A stretch of 64,000 bases of DNA from Rhodobiaceae bacterium UBA4490 (lineage in GTDB: Bacteria; Pseudomonadota; Alphaproteobacteria; Parvibaculales; Parvibaculaceae): assembly GCA_002389665.1 (NCBI GenBank), contig DGNO01000001.1, forward strand, positions 583,564-647,563, written 5' to 3'. Positions 7,274-16,719 of this stretch are shown here, one piece after another. The notes below the pieces were generated by a model that was given only the letters and a program-made list of their open reading frames with translations, ran no database searches and was not told the DNA's origin. The first letter of the stretch is position 1. Each line of letters begins with the position of its first letter. The translations under genes were made by a program, and so were the position numbers.

Positions 7274-8254
7274 TCAGGGTTTGACGAATTTTTCCATCTG
7301 CGTATGCGTCGCCTTGATCGAGCGCACCGTGCCCGTCGAAGACCGCATCACGATCGTATGGGTCGAAACGGCGGGGCCATTGAAATGGATGCCTTCCAGC
7401 ATAGAGCCGTCCGTTACGCCCGTCGCCGCGAAGATCACATCGCCCGAGGCCATTTCTTCCATATTGTATTTACGGTTGAAATTCTCGATCCCCATGCGCG
7501 CGGCACGCGCCTTCTGCTCTTCATTGTTGGTCACGAGACGGCCCTGCATCTGGCCGCCGATGCAGCGCAGCGCCGCCGCCGCCAGAACGCCTTCCGGCGC
7601 GCCGCCGATACCGAGGTAAATGTCGATGCCGGTCGACGCATCCGTCGTTGCAATAACGCCGGCAATATCGCCGTCGGTGATCAGCGTCACTTTCGCGCCG
7701 GCCTCACGCACTTCGCGGATGATGTCCGCGTGACGTGGCCGGTCGAGGATACAGGCCGTGATATGGCTCACATCGACGCCCTTGGCTTTGGCAAGCGCCT
7801 GCACGTTTTCGGTCGGGCTGCGGTCGAGATCGACCACGCCTTCAGGCAAACCGCCGCCAATGGCGATCTTGTCCATGTAAACGTCGGGCGCGTTCAAAAG
7901 GCTGCCGCCTTCGGCCATCGCCACCACGGCCATGGCGTTCGGCATATTCTTCGCCGTCAGCGTCGTGCCTTCCAGAGGATCAAGCGCGATATCCACTTTC
8001 GGACCTTTACCGGTGCCGACTTTCTCGCCGATATAAAGCATCGGCGCTTCGTCGCGCTCGCCCTCGCCAATCACGACCACACCGTCGATCTCCAGCGAGT
8101 TCAGCTCCTTGCGGATCGCGTCCACGGCAGCCTGGTCCGCGGCTTTTTCGTCGCCGCGGCCGGCCAGATATGCCGCCGCCACTGCGCCGCGTTCCGTCAC
8201 GCGCGCCAGTTCCAATGCCAATGTGCGGCTTAATCCAACCGTCTTGCCTGCCAT
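7274..8254 (-). CDS. glpX: Fructose-1,6-bisphosphatase class II
   Basis: A 326-residue GlpX-type phosphatase that hydrolyses fructose 1,6-bisphosphate in gluconeogenesis. Metal- and substrate-binding segments are present: VVIGEGERDEAPMLYIGE, ALDPLEGTT, LDRPRH, ITDGDIAGVI and the GIGGAPEGVLAAAALRC loop. It lies between hom and recJ on the same strand, 24 bases after hom and 16 before recJ. The hom-glpX-recJ order is common in alphaproteobacteria. Confidence 0.96.
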   Translation of the reverse strand: MAGKTVGLSRTLALELARVTERGAVAAAYLAGRGDEKAADQAAVDAIRKELNSLEIDGVVVIGEGERDEAPMLYIGEKVGTGKGPKVDIALDPLEGTTLTAKNMPNAMAVVAMAEGGSLLNAPDVYMDKIAIGGGLPEGVVDLDRSPTENVQALAKAKGVDVSHITACILDRPRHADIIREVREAGAKVTLITDGDIAGVIATTDASTGIDIYLGIGGAPEGVLAAAALRCIGGQMQGRLVTNNEEQKARAARMGIENFNRKYNMEEMASGDVIFAATGVTDGSMLEGIHFNGPAVSTHTIVMRSSTGTVRSIKATHTQMEKFVKP

Positions 8255-8278
8255 TCTAGTCCCCGTCCTTCTTCGTCA

Positions 8279-9580
8279 TTATTCCTGTTCGATGCGGATA
8301 AGCAGCGGCTCGTCCACAACATCTTTATGCTTCGCCAGAAGCGCCAAAGCCCGCTGCATCGTGATTTCATCCGTATCATGCGTGATGAAGACGACGGGAA
8401 GACGGTTGTCCTCCTCGGGTATGGGATCCTTGCGCTGTACGATACGCTCGATGGAAACTTCCGCTTCCGCGAGCGCGCGCGTAATTTCGGCCATCGAGCC
8501 TGCCCGGTCCACGGCGTGAACGCGCAGATAGTAAGCCCCGGTGTGATCCTTGATCGGCTTGTAGCTCGCCTCTTCCAGCATGGAGGCGGGAAGACCGAAA
8601 GGCTGGGCAATATTGCCGCGCGCCACATCGACGATATCGGCCACAACGGCGGAGGCCGTCGGCCCCTCGCCTGCGCCGCGCCCTTCCAGCATCACCGGAC
8701 CGACATGACTGCCCACAACTTCAACCGCATTGAAGACACCGGTGACGGCGGCAAGCGACGAGCTTTTACCAACCAGCGTCGGATGCACACGCAGTTCCAT
8801 GCGCTTGCCGTCGCGCTGAGCGATGCCCAGAAGGCGCACTTTATAGCCGAAATCATCCGCCAGGCGAATGTCGAGCGGCGTCACCGTCTCCAGCCCTTCG
8901 ACATAGACCTGATCGAAATCGGGCAGCGTGCCGAAGGCAAGGCTCGCCAGAATGGTCAGCTTATGCGCGGCGTCCGTTCCGCCCACATCGAAGCTCGGAT
9001 CGGCTTCGGCATAGCCGAGCTTTTGCGCATCGGCGAGCACATCTTCATATTCCCGGCCGGAGGTTTCCATCACGGTCAGGATGTAATTGCAGGTGCCGTT
9101 CAAAATCCCCGACACACGCTCGATACCGTTGGCCACCAACCCTTCGCGCAGGGCCTTGATGATCGGCACGCCGCCGGCCACCGCCGCTTCGAATTGCAGC
9201 GCCACCTGGTTATCTTCAGCCATGCGCGCAAGCGTCGTGCCGTGATGGGCGATCAGCGCCTTGTTCGCGGTGACGACATGTTTGCCTGAGGCCAGCGCCT
9301 GCTCGACGGCCAGTTTCGCCGCCCCGTCGGACCCGCCGATCAGCTCTACAAAGACGTCGCTGTCCGGATCGGCCGCCATGGCAACCGGGTCGTCATACCA
9401 GCGAAAGGCATCGATATCGAAGCCGCGGTCATGCTGACGGTGGCGCGCGCTCACCGCGACAATCTCGATCTTCCGCCCGCACAGCGCTTCGATGCGCTTT
9501 GCTTCTTCGGTCAATACTTTAACGACACCGCCGCCCACGGTTCCGAGGCCGGCAATAGCAAGTTTCAGCGGCTCTTTCAT
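8279..9580 (-). CDS. hom: Homoserine dehydrogenase
   Basis: A 433-residue enzyme reducing aspartate semialdehyde to homoserine for threonine, methionine and isoleucine synthesis. The N-terminal Rossmann motif is GLGTVGGGV. The central catalytic domain has GGSDGAAKL, TANKALIAHHG, GILNGTCNYI and the YAEADPSFDVGGTDAAHK signature. A C-terminal ACT domain (from about residue 350, YYLRVHAVDRAG) is consistent with threonine feedback control. Its ATG overlaps the stop of the upstream aminotransferase by four bases. Confidence 0.97.
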   Translation of the reverse strand: MKEPLKLAIAGLGTVGGGVVKVLTEEAKRIEALCGRKIEIVAVSARHRQHDRGFDIDAFRWYDDPVAMAADPDSDVFVELIGGSDGAAKLAVEQALASGKHVVTANKALIAHHGTTLARMAEDNQVALQFEAAVAGGVPIIKALREGLVANGIERVSGILNGTCNYILTVMETSGREYEDVLADAQKLGYAEADPSFDVGGTDAAHKLTILASLAFGTLPDFDQVYVEGLETVTPLDIRLADDFGYKVRLLGIAQRDGKRMELRVHPTLVGKSSSLAAVTGVFNAVEVVGSHVGPVMLEGRGAGEGPTASAVVADIVDVARGNIAQPFGLPASMLEEASYKPIKDHTGAYYLRVHAVDRAGSMAEITRALAEAEVSIERIVQRKDPIPEEDNRLPVVFITHDTDEITMQRALALLAKHKDVVDEPLLIRIEQE

Positions 9581-10854
9581 ACCTGACCTGCCCGTCCTTT
9601 CTCTTGCGCGCCTGAACCTGCATAGGTGACGACATTTGTATTATTGCGTTCGTAATCGGCCAGAATGCTGTCCGCATTGGCCATGAAGCGTTTCACGTTG
9701 GCGGCGGCCTGGCGGATGCGCTGCTCGTTCTCCACGAGCCCGACACGCACATAGCCTTCCCCGTATTCACCGAAACCGACGCCCGGCGCAACCGCCACAT
9801 CCGCATGTTCCAGCAGCAGCGTTGCGAAAGTCAGCGCGCCATGCTCGCGGAACTTCTCGGGAATAGGCGCCCAGGCGAACATGGTGGCAGGCGGCGCGGG
9901 AATGTCCCAGCCGGCCCGGCCCATCGCCTCGACCAGCACGTCGCGCCGGCCCTGATAGACATTGCGGATATCCTGAATGCAGTCTTCCGGTCCGTTCAGC
10001 GCGGCGGTTGCCGCCACCTGGATGGGCGTGAAGGCGCCATAGTCGAGATAGGACTTGATGCGGGTCAGCGCACTGATCAGCTTTTCATTGCCCACGGCAA
10101 AGCCCATGCGCCAGCCGGGCATCGCAAAGGTTTTCGAAAGCGAGGTGAACTCGACGGCAATATCCTTGGCCCCCGGCACCTGCAGAAGCGAGGGCGGCGG
10201 CGCCGTGCCCTTGAAGTAGATTTCCGAGTAAGCCAGATCCGAAATCAGAATGAGATCGTTCTTCTTCGCCAGATCCACCACTTCCCGGTAGAAATCGAGA
10301 TCGGCCACATGGGCAGTCGGGTTCGAGGGATAGTTCAGCACCAGCGCGATGGGCTTGGGCACGGAATGCTTGATCGCCCGGTGCACAGCGCGCAGAAATT
10401 CCTCGCCCGGTTCCACCACCGGCATGTTGCGGATCACGCCGCCGCAAATGATGAAGCCGAAGGCATGGATCGGATAAGTCGGGTTCGGCACGATGATCAC
10501 ATCGCCCGGCGCGGTGATCGCCTGGGCCAGGTTCGCCAGGCCCTCTTTCGAGCCCAGCGTCGCGATGATTTCCGTTTCCGGGTTCAGCGTCACCCCGAAG
10601 CGGCGCTCGTAGTAAGCGGCCTGAGCTCTGCGCAGACCCGGAATGCCGCGCGAAGAAGAATAGCGGTGCGTACGCGGGTTCTGCACCGTCTCGACCAGCT
10701 TATCGACAATATGCTTCGGCGTCGGCATATCGGGGTTGCCCATGCCGAAATCGATCACGTCGCAGCCTTCCGCGCGCTTCTTGGACCGGAGCCGGTTCAC
10801 GACATCCAGCACGTAAGGCGGCAGACGCTTTATCCTGTAAAACTCTTCATCCAT
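9577..10854 (-). CDS. alaC: Class I/II aminotransferase, AlaC-type alanine transaminase
   Basis: This 425-residue PLP enzyme is closest in layout to AlaC glutamate-pyruvate aminotransferase. LL-diaminopimelate aminotransferase is the usual alternative annotation for this branch. Visible motifs are FGMGNPDMPTP, the NYPSNPTAHV substrate loop, SDLAYSEIYF, and SLSKTFAMPGWRMGF with PLP-binding Lys241. Being first in an operon with hom fits amino-acid synthesis. The extra 25 residues after FMANADS are not conserved family sequence. Confidence 0.9.
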   Translation of the reverse strand: MDEEFYRIKRLPPYVLDVVNRLRSKKRAEGCDVIDFGMGNPDMPTPKHIVDKLVETVQNPRTHRYSSSRGIPGLRRAQAAYYERRFGVTLNPETEIIATLGSKEGLANLAQAITAPGDVIIVPNPTYPIHAFGFIICGGVIRNMPVVEPGEEFLRAVHRAIKHSVPKPIALVLNYPSNPTAHVADLDFYREVVDLAKKNDLILISDLAYSEIYFKGTAPPPSLLQVPGAKDIAVEFTSLSKTFAMPGWRMGFAVGNEKLISALTRIKSYLDYGAFTPIQVAATAALNGPEDCIQDIRNVYQGRRDVLVEAMGRAGWDIPAPPATMFAWAPIPEKFREHGALTFATLLLEHADVAVAPGVGFGEYGEGYVRVGLVENEQRIRQAAANVKRFMANADSILADYERNNTNVVTYAGSGAQEKGRAGQV

Positions 10855-11016
10855 CTTCGGAAATCTCCCGGCATGCGGGTATGTTCTGGCGGGCCCTTAT
10901 ACCGCCAAATCAGGTCCCGGGCCATGCCGTAATCTGGGGAAACGCAAACTCCGGCTTCAGCGCACATAAACTGCGGAAACCGGGCCAAATCAAGGCGTTT
11001 TGTAAGGTTTGCCGCC

Positions 11017-12522
11017 TTATTCGATATAAATCTCGACCCGTCTGTTGCCTGCCTCACCGGCCGGCATGCTCTCATGATAGACGGGGCTGGCCTCGCCCTG
11101 GCTCTCGATGAGAATACGGGAAGGATCGATCCCCTGACGGGCAAGCTCGGCGGCCACGGCTTCCGCGCGGCGCGCGGCCACATCGAAATTAGCGAGTTTA
11201 TGCCGGGCCAGCGGCAGATCGTTGGTGCGCGAGGAAGCATGGCCGACGACACGCAGCGCCGTGCCATATTGGTCGAGCGCGGCTTTGACTTCGGCCAGAT
11301 TGCTCCGGTCATCCTCGGTCAGGTCCGTCTTGCCATGCGCGAAATAGACCGTGAAAGGCGCAGCTTCCGGCCCGCCCTGGCTGGTGAAAGCGGCCGCACC
11401 GTCGATGATCTGTGTGTCGAGCGAGGCGCCGGGTCCAGGCGGCGGCAGCGCGTTCAGCGCGTCCATATTCACCGTCACAGGCTCATCCTCGCCGCCAACA
11501 ACCACGGTGCCGTGGGTCTGCTGGTAACGCGAGGAAACGACACCGCCTGCCGCTTCCAGCGCTTCAGGCGAAAGCTGGGGCGCTGAGGAGCGCTCGAACT
11601 GCGTCGTCGAGTAAGTCTGCGTACCCGGCTGGCTGGCAGCAGGCGCCTGGCGGTTTGCCAGCGACGGCGAGGTCGCGTTGGAAACCTCCCCGTCGATCGG
11701 CGCCATTTCGGTGCGCGGGTTGGCCGGCGCCCGGGAAGCGGACTGAGTGCCGGCGCGCGGTGGCACGGCGGCGCGGCGCTGCGGCTGAACCTGCGTCTGC
11801 GTACGGGCCTGAGTCTGAGTCTGGGTCTGGGTCTGGACCTGAGCAGGCTGCTGCGCGGGCGCGGCAGGCTGAGCGGTCTGTTGAGGCAGCGGCGCCGCTT
11901 CCTCGCGGGCGACATCTTCAACCGGTGTGGCGCGGGCATCGGCTGCGGCTTTTGCAGCCTCTTCCGGCGTCGGCTCTGACTGAGCGGTGCCGTTCAGCGA
12001 GCGGCGGCCACCGCGCGGCGGCGGCGGGATCACCCCTGCCGTGTCATTGCCCGCATCGCTCGCATTGGAACGGTCATCGCCGGCGCTTTTCGGCAAGGAA
12101 GGCAGCGGTGTCGGCTCGGCAACACGCGGCGCGGAAGCTGGCGGCTCGGTGCCGCCGCGCAGCACTTCATCCGTATAGCGCGAGCGTTCCCGGTCCGCGG
12201 CCAGCCCTTCGGCAATGCGCTGGCGCTCGGCAGCCGAGGAGGTGTCCTGCGGGCGGTCCGGTACGTCCTGAATTTCCGGGAAATCCGAATCAGTGCTGGT
12301 CTGCTGGGCGGAGGCGGCAGCAGCGTCTTCATCCCCGTAAATGAGACCGGGACGGGCCCAATCGGGGGCTGTCGAACAGGCGGCAAGCAGGCTGGCCATG
12401 GCGGCGGCGCTGAATGCGGCGCGCGCTGTGCGGCCTACGCGCTGCGTCATGCCGGGGCGCAGGCCCCGTTTTTCCGCGCCTTCCTTGTTCGAAAGCGTCA
12501 ACCCGGTGTTCAGAAGGGCCAT
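11017..12522 (-). CDS. OmpA-family lipoprotein with long low-complexity linker
   Basis: A 501-residue envelope protein. A lipobox (LLAAC, Cys49) marks a lipoprotein. A disordered Ala/Pro/Gln-rich stretch (about 60-330) follows, including a QT dipeptide run near residues 230-245. A C-terminal OmpA domain (about 375-501: FTVYFAHGKTDLTEDD, VVGHASSRTNDLPLA, NRRVEIYIE) should bind peptidoglycan. AAAGGAG before the ATG at 12522 supports this start, giving an unusually long pre-Cys region; a second ATG at 12450 would give a normal signal peptide. It is similar in plan to Pal-like anchors. No operon partner. Confidence 0.85.
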   Translation of the reverse strand: MALLNTGLTLSNKEGAEKRGLRPGMTQRVGRTARAAFSAAAMASLLAACSTAPDWARPGLIYGDEDAAAASAQQTSTDSDFPEIQDVPDRPQDTSSAAERQRIAEGLAADRERSRYTDEVLRGGTEPPASAPRVAEPTPLPSLPKSAGDDRSNASDAGNDTAGVIPPPPRGGRRSLNGTAQSEPTPEEAAKAAADARATPVEDVAREEAAPLPQQTAQPAAPAQQPAQVQTQTQTQTQARTQTQVQPQRRAAVPPRAGTQSASRAPANPRTEMAPIDGEVSNATSPSLANRQAPAASQPGTQTYSTTQFERSSAPQLSPEALEAAGGVVSSRYQQTHGTVVVGGEDEPVTVNMDALNALPPPGPGASLDTQIIDGAAAFTSQGGPEAAPFTVYFAHGKTDLTEDDRSNLAEVKAALDQYGTALRVVGHASSRTNDLPLARHKLANFDVAARRAEAVAAELARQGIDPSRILIESQGEASPVYHESMPAGEAGNRRVEIYIE

Positions 12523-12725
12523 TAATCGCTCCTTTACAGGCGGATGCTGCCCGTGCCATTTCCTGAGACAAAGATGCCGGTCCAGTCCCTTCGAGTAAAG
12601 AGTCCCCCCAAACCGGCCAACTCAAGGGTATAGTATACAGCGTTTCCGAATTGCTAGGCCTGAGTTTGTTTATCTGGCTGAAATTCTTTGGAAACCGGCA
12701 GCCAGCGAAGTAACCCGGGTAGAGA

Positions 12726-14597
12726 ATGCAAAGCCGTAACGGCAAAGACCGCCGCCCTCACGACGCCGAAAAGGGCAAAGACGCCGGAAAAGGCCCCGGA
12801 GAGCCGCAAGAGGACCCATTTGGCGCCTCTCTTGGGGGCAGCCCGCAGAATCTGGGCGCAAACCTTCTGAAAGCCGCCATCGATTTCATGGAGCTGATGG
12901 CCGAGCGCGGGCGCACGGAAGACGGCAAGCCGCCGCAATCCGTGATGGAAATCCTGGGCCCCGCCAGCGCCGCCCTTGCCGAAGCCTTCAAAAGCTACAC
13001 GGTGGAGACCGCCCGCTGGGCCGTCGCCGAAGAGCGCCTGCGCCATGATTTCTCCGATGTCAGCGAATATGCCCTCAAACGTATGGTGGGCCTTGCCGAC
13101 GCGCCGCTGATCGACACCTCGAAGGACAAGCGCTTCCGCCATCCCGCCTGGCGGGAAACCCCGCTTTTCGACATTCTGGCGCAAGGCTATCTGCTCTTTT
13201 CGCAATGGTTCATCAGCGTCGTGGATGCGGCGGAAGGCCTGAACCCGCACCGCCACGACATCGCCCGCTTCTATGCGCGCCAGATCGTGGACGCGCTTTC
13301 ACCGTCCAATTTTCTTTTCACGAACCCTGAAGTCTTACGCGCAACCGTCGAGAGTAACGGCAAAAATCTGGTCGACGGGCTGCAGAACCTGCGCGCCGAT
13401 TTCGCCAATGGCAATTGGCGGCTGACCCAGACGGATATGGACGCCTTCGAGATCGGGCGGAACATCGCCACGACCCCCGGCAAGGTCGTCTATCAGAACG
13501 ATCTGATGCAGCTCATACAATATGATCCGGTGACCGAGGAGGTGCATCAGCGCCCGCTCGTCATCGTGCCGCCTTGGATCAACAAGTATTACATCCTCGA
13601 TCTGACGGAAGAAAAATCCTTCATTAAATGGGCTGTATCAAAGGGTTACACGGTTTTCGTCATTAGCTGGGTAAACCCCGACAAGAGCCTCTCCCATAAG
13701 ACCTTCGAGGACTATATGCGCGAAGGCATCCTCGAAGCCCTCGACGCTGTGGAAAAAGCGACGGGCGAACGCGACGTCAATATGATCGGCTATTGCATCG
13801 GCGGCACGCTGCTCTCCGCCACGCTTGCCTATATGGCCGCGAAGAAAGACAAGCGCGTCAAATCCGCGACCTTCTTCGCCACGCAGACGGACTTCACCGA
13901 AGCGGGCGATCTGAAAGTCTTTATCGACGAAACCCAGATAGACACCGTCAACAACCTGATGGGCGAGCGCGGCGGCATCCTGCCCGCCTCCGTCATGGCG
14001 CATACGTTCAACCTGCTGCGCCCCAACGATCTCATCTGGAACTATGTGGTCGGCAATTATCTGATGGGCCGCACCCCGCAGCCCTTCGATCTTCTGTTCT
14101 GGAATGCGGACGCCACCCGCATGCCCCAGAAGATGCACCTGTTCTATTTGAGCGAGTGCTATCTGAAAAACGGCCTGGCCGAGGGCAGCATGGAGCTTGG
14201 CGGGGAAAAGCTCGACCTTTCCAAGGTCACCTGCCCCGTCTATCTGCAATCGAGCCGGGGCGATCACATCGCGCCGTACAAATCGGTCTACAAATCCGTA
14301 CATCTTTTCGGCGGCAAGGTGACCTTCACCCTGGCCGGCTCCGGCCATATTGCCGGCGTGATCAACCCGCCCGCCGCCAAGAAGTATCAATATTGGGCGA
14401 ATGCCGAGCTGCCGGAAACGGCGGAAGAATGGCTTGAGGGCGCGGCCGAACATAAAGGCTCCTGGTGGCCGGATTGGGAGCGCTGGCTGCGCAAGAAATC
14501 CGGCAAGAAGGTCCCCGCCCGCGTTCCCGGCGACGGGAAGCTTAAGGTGATCGAAGAGGCGCCGGGTTCATATGTCCGGGTCCATGCCAAGGATTGA
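12726..14597 (+). CDS. phaC: Class I poly(3-hydroxyalkanoate) synthase
   Basis: A 623-residue PHA polymerase acting on (R)-3-hydroxyacyl-CoA at the granule surface. The lipase-like box GYCIGG holds catalytic Cys357. The conserved PPWINKYYILDL, FVISWVNPD, the catalytic Asp region (SRGDHIAPYKS) and the His (GSGHIAGVINPP) are all present. It is slightly long because of a charged N-terminal extension; the ribosome-binding site is weak, so the start could be later. No phaA, phaB or phasin gene lies next to it. It is divergent from the OmpA lipoprotein gene. Confidence 0.96.
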   Translation: MQSRNGKDRRPHDAEKGKDAGKGPGEPQEDPFGASLGGSPQNLGANLLKAAIDFMELMAERGRTEDGKPPQSVMEILGPASAALAEAFKSYTVETARWAVAEERLRHDFSDVSEYALKRMVGLADAPLIDTSKDKRFRHPAWRETPLFDILAQGYLLFSQWFISVVDAAEGLNPHRHDIARFYARQIVDALSPSNFLFTNPEVLRATVESNGKNLVDGLQNLRADFANGNWRLTQTDMDAFEIGRNIATTPGKVVYQNDLMQLIQYDPVTEEVHQRPLVIVPPWINKYYILDLTEEKSFIKWAVSKGYTVFVISWVNPDKSLSHKTFEDYMREGILEALDAVEKATGERDVNMIGYCIGGTLLSATLAYMAAKKDKRVKSATFFATQTDFTEAGDLKVFIDETQIDTVNNLMGERGGILPASVMAHTFNLLRPNDLIWNYVVGNYLMGRTPQPFDLLFWNADATRMPQKMHLFYLSECYLKNGLAEGSMELGGEKLDLSKVTCPVYLQSSRGDHIAPYKSVYKSVHLFGGKVTFTLAGSGHIAGVINPPAAKKYQYWANAELPETAEEWLEGAAEHKGSWWPDWERWLRKKSGKKVPARVPGDGKLKVIEEAPGSYVRVHAKD

Positions 14598-14723
14598 CCG
14601 GGACGTGGAACCCGACCCCTCGCATTCTGCAAGGCGATAAGCGGATTATCCCTCTAGGGCTGCTTGGCCCCTCCCCCTAATCTCCACGGACACCCCACAC
14701 CCGGCTGGAAAGAGGAGGCAGTT

Positions 14724-15563
14724 CTGGACACCGGCATTCTCTTGGTCGTCCTGGCGACCGCGCTCATGCATGCAAGCTGGAACGCCATGGTGCGCGCGTC
14801 GGGCGACAAGCTCGTCTCGCTCGCCAATATGACGGCGCTGACGGCGCTGATCGGCCTGCCGCTTATCTTCTTCGTGCCGCTGCCCTCCAGGGAAGTCTGG
14901 GGACTGCTCGCCCTCACCACCCTGCTTCACACCGGTTACAAGGTCTTTCTCGTGCGCGCCTATGCCCATGGCGGGCTCGGCCATGTCTATCCGCTGGCCC
15001 GCGGCGGCGCGCCGCTTCTGGTGGCGGGCGCAGGCTTCGTGCTTTTGGGGGAGACCCTGTCCCCCGCCTCCCTTGCCGGTATGCTGCTCGTTACGCTCGG
15101 GATCATCTCGCTTGCCTTCCGCAAGAACGGCGGCACCCAGGATGAAAAGCGCGCCACGCTCTATGCGCTCATCACGGCAGGCTTCATCGCTTCCTACACC
15201 ACGGTGGACGGTATCGGCGCGCGGCTCGCCGAAACCTCCTTTGCCTATGTGGCCTGGCTCTTCGTGCTGGATGGGGCGGCCTTTACGGCGCTGGCGCTCT
15301 GGCGGCGCGGCCCCAGCGCCGCCTGGAGCCCGGCAACGCTTCTGCGCCAGGGCCTGCCAGGCGCGCTTCTTCAGGTCGTTGCCTATGCGCTGGTGCTCTG
15401 GGCCATGACGAAAGCCCCGCTCGGCCTTGTCTCGGCGGTCCGGGAGACAAGCGTCGTCTTCGCCGCGCTCATCTCCTCGCTCATTCTGAAAGAAAAGCTG
15501 GGGCCCATGGCCGCTATCGCCGCCCTTGCCGTGGCAGCCGGGGTTATCCTGATCGAAGGCTAA
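14724..15563 (+). CDS. EamA/DMT-family transporter
   Basis: About 279 residues with ten predicted membrane helices in two EamA halves (ATALMHASWNAMV in helix 1; the second half begins near GFIASYTTVDG). EamA proteins export or import small metabolites; the substrate cannot be predicted. The start is uncertain. AGAGGAGG (14711-14718) is ideally placed for the codon at 14724, which is CTG, and this gives the usual family start just before helix 1. A TTG at 14664 would add an unlikely N-terminal tail. Confidence 0.82.
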   Translation: MDTGILLVVLATALMHASWNAMVRASGDKLVSLANMTALTALIGLPLIFFVPLPSREVWGLLALTTLLHTGYKVFLVRAYAHGGLGHVYPLARGGAPLLVAGAGFVLLGETLSPASLAGMLLVTLGIISLAFRKNGGTQDEKRATLYALITAGFIASYTTVDGIGARLAETSFAYVAWLFVLDGAAFTALALWRRGPSAAWSPATLLRQGLPGALLQVVAYALVLWAMTKAPLGLVSAVRETSVVFAALISSLILKEKLGPMAAIAALAVAAGVILIEG

Positions 15564-15568
15564 GCAGC

Positions 15569-16516
15569 TTATTCAAGCCCCAGCGCCTCATCGACACCGG
15601 CCATGATATTGAGGCACTGCACCGCCTGGCCCGAGGCGCCCTTGCCCAGATTGTCGAGCTGGGCGACAAGCCGCGCCTGTCCTGTCTTCTCATTGGCGAA
15701 GACGAAAAGCTTCATCCGGTTCGTGCCGTTGAGGTCTTCCGGATCGAGATTGGCAAGGCCCGCGCTTTCCTCCAGCGAGGCAACTTCGACGAAATGCGCG
15801 CCTTCATAAGCCGCCGACAGCGTTTCATGAATGGCGCCAACTTCCGGCTTGCCCGGCAGCGCCCAAAGCTGCAGCGGCATCTCCACCAGCATGCCCTTGT
15901 AATAGCGCCCGACGGCGGGCGAAAAGAGCGGCGGATGCGCCAGGCCCGTATAGGTCTGCATTTCCGGCACATGCTTATGAGCGATTGTTAGCCCGTAAAG
16001 CCGGAAAGGCTGGCGGGAATAGTTCTCGGCCGCTTCATCCTCGAATTCGGAAATCGTGCCCTTGCCGCCGCCCGAATAACCGGAGACGGCATTGATCGTC
16101 ACCGGCCAGTCCTTCGGCAGGAGCCCGGCCTCGATGAGCGGCCGTGTCAGCGCGATCATGCCCGTCGGGTAACAGCCCGGATTGGAAACGCGCTTGGCGC
16201 CGGAAATAAGCTGACGCTGCTCGGGCGCCATTTCCGGGAAGCCATAGACCCAATCGGGATCGACCCGGTAAGCGGTGCTCGCATCGATCACGCCCACGTC
16301 CGGGTTCTCGATCAGCGAGACCGCTTCGCGCGAGGCATCGTCCGGCAGACAGAGAATGGCGAAATCCGCTTCATTGAGCTTCTGCGCCCGGGCCTCCCGG
16401 TCCTTGCGCCGGTCCGGATCGATCTGCAACAGGTCGATATCCGCGCGCGCGGCCAGACGCTCACGGATCTGGAGCCCCGTCGTTCCCGCCTCGCCATCGA
16501 TATAGACCTTAATCAT
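15569..16516 (-). CDS. argC: N-acetyl-gamma-glutamyl-phosphate reductase (short, type 2)
   Basis: A 315-residue NADPH-dependent enzyme of arginine biosynthesis. The N-terminal nucleotide-binding motif is GEAGTTGLQI, catalytic Cys115 lies in SNPGCYPTG, and AVSGYSGGGK and AHKHVPEM follow. The length and sequence fit the shorter ArgC form of many alphaproteobacteria rather than the 340-residue E. coli type. It is convergent with the EamA gene, with six bases between the stops, and has no neighbouring arg genes. Confidence 0.96.
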   Translation of the reverse strand: MIKVYIDGEAGTTGLQIRERLAARADIDLLQIDPDRRKDREARAQKLNEADFAILCLPDDASREAVSLIENPDVGVIDASTAYRVDPDWVYGFPEMAPEQRQLISGAKRVSNPGCYPTGMIALTRPLIEAGLLPKDWPVTINAVSGYSGGGKGTISEFEDEAAENYSRQPFRLYGLTIAHKHVPEMQTYTGLAHPPLFSPAVGRYYKGMLVEMPLQLWALPGKPEVGAIHETLSAAYEGAHFVEVASLEESAGLANLDPEDLNGTNRMKLFVFANEKTGQARLVAQLDNLGKGASGQAVQCLNIMAGVDEALGLE

Positions 16517-16719
16517 TCCGGCCTCGCTAAAATAATAAACTCAGTAAAGAAATGCGTTTCTACAGGAATATTTACCGCAAACTCAAGAACTCGGAAAGCT
16601 AGGCACCGCTAGCAATTAATTAAAATTCGAGAACCAAGTCTTAAGAGTGCCTGTGAATACTGCAGACAAATGTAATGCCTTATCGGGCATTAACACCCTC
16701 AACACAGGTGTTCTCCCCC

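Noticed and set aside
11800..11845. CRISPR-like or satellite repeat
   Set aside because: The short repeats lie within a reading frame coding for a Gln-Thr run, without spacers of constant length.
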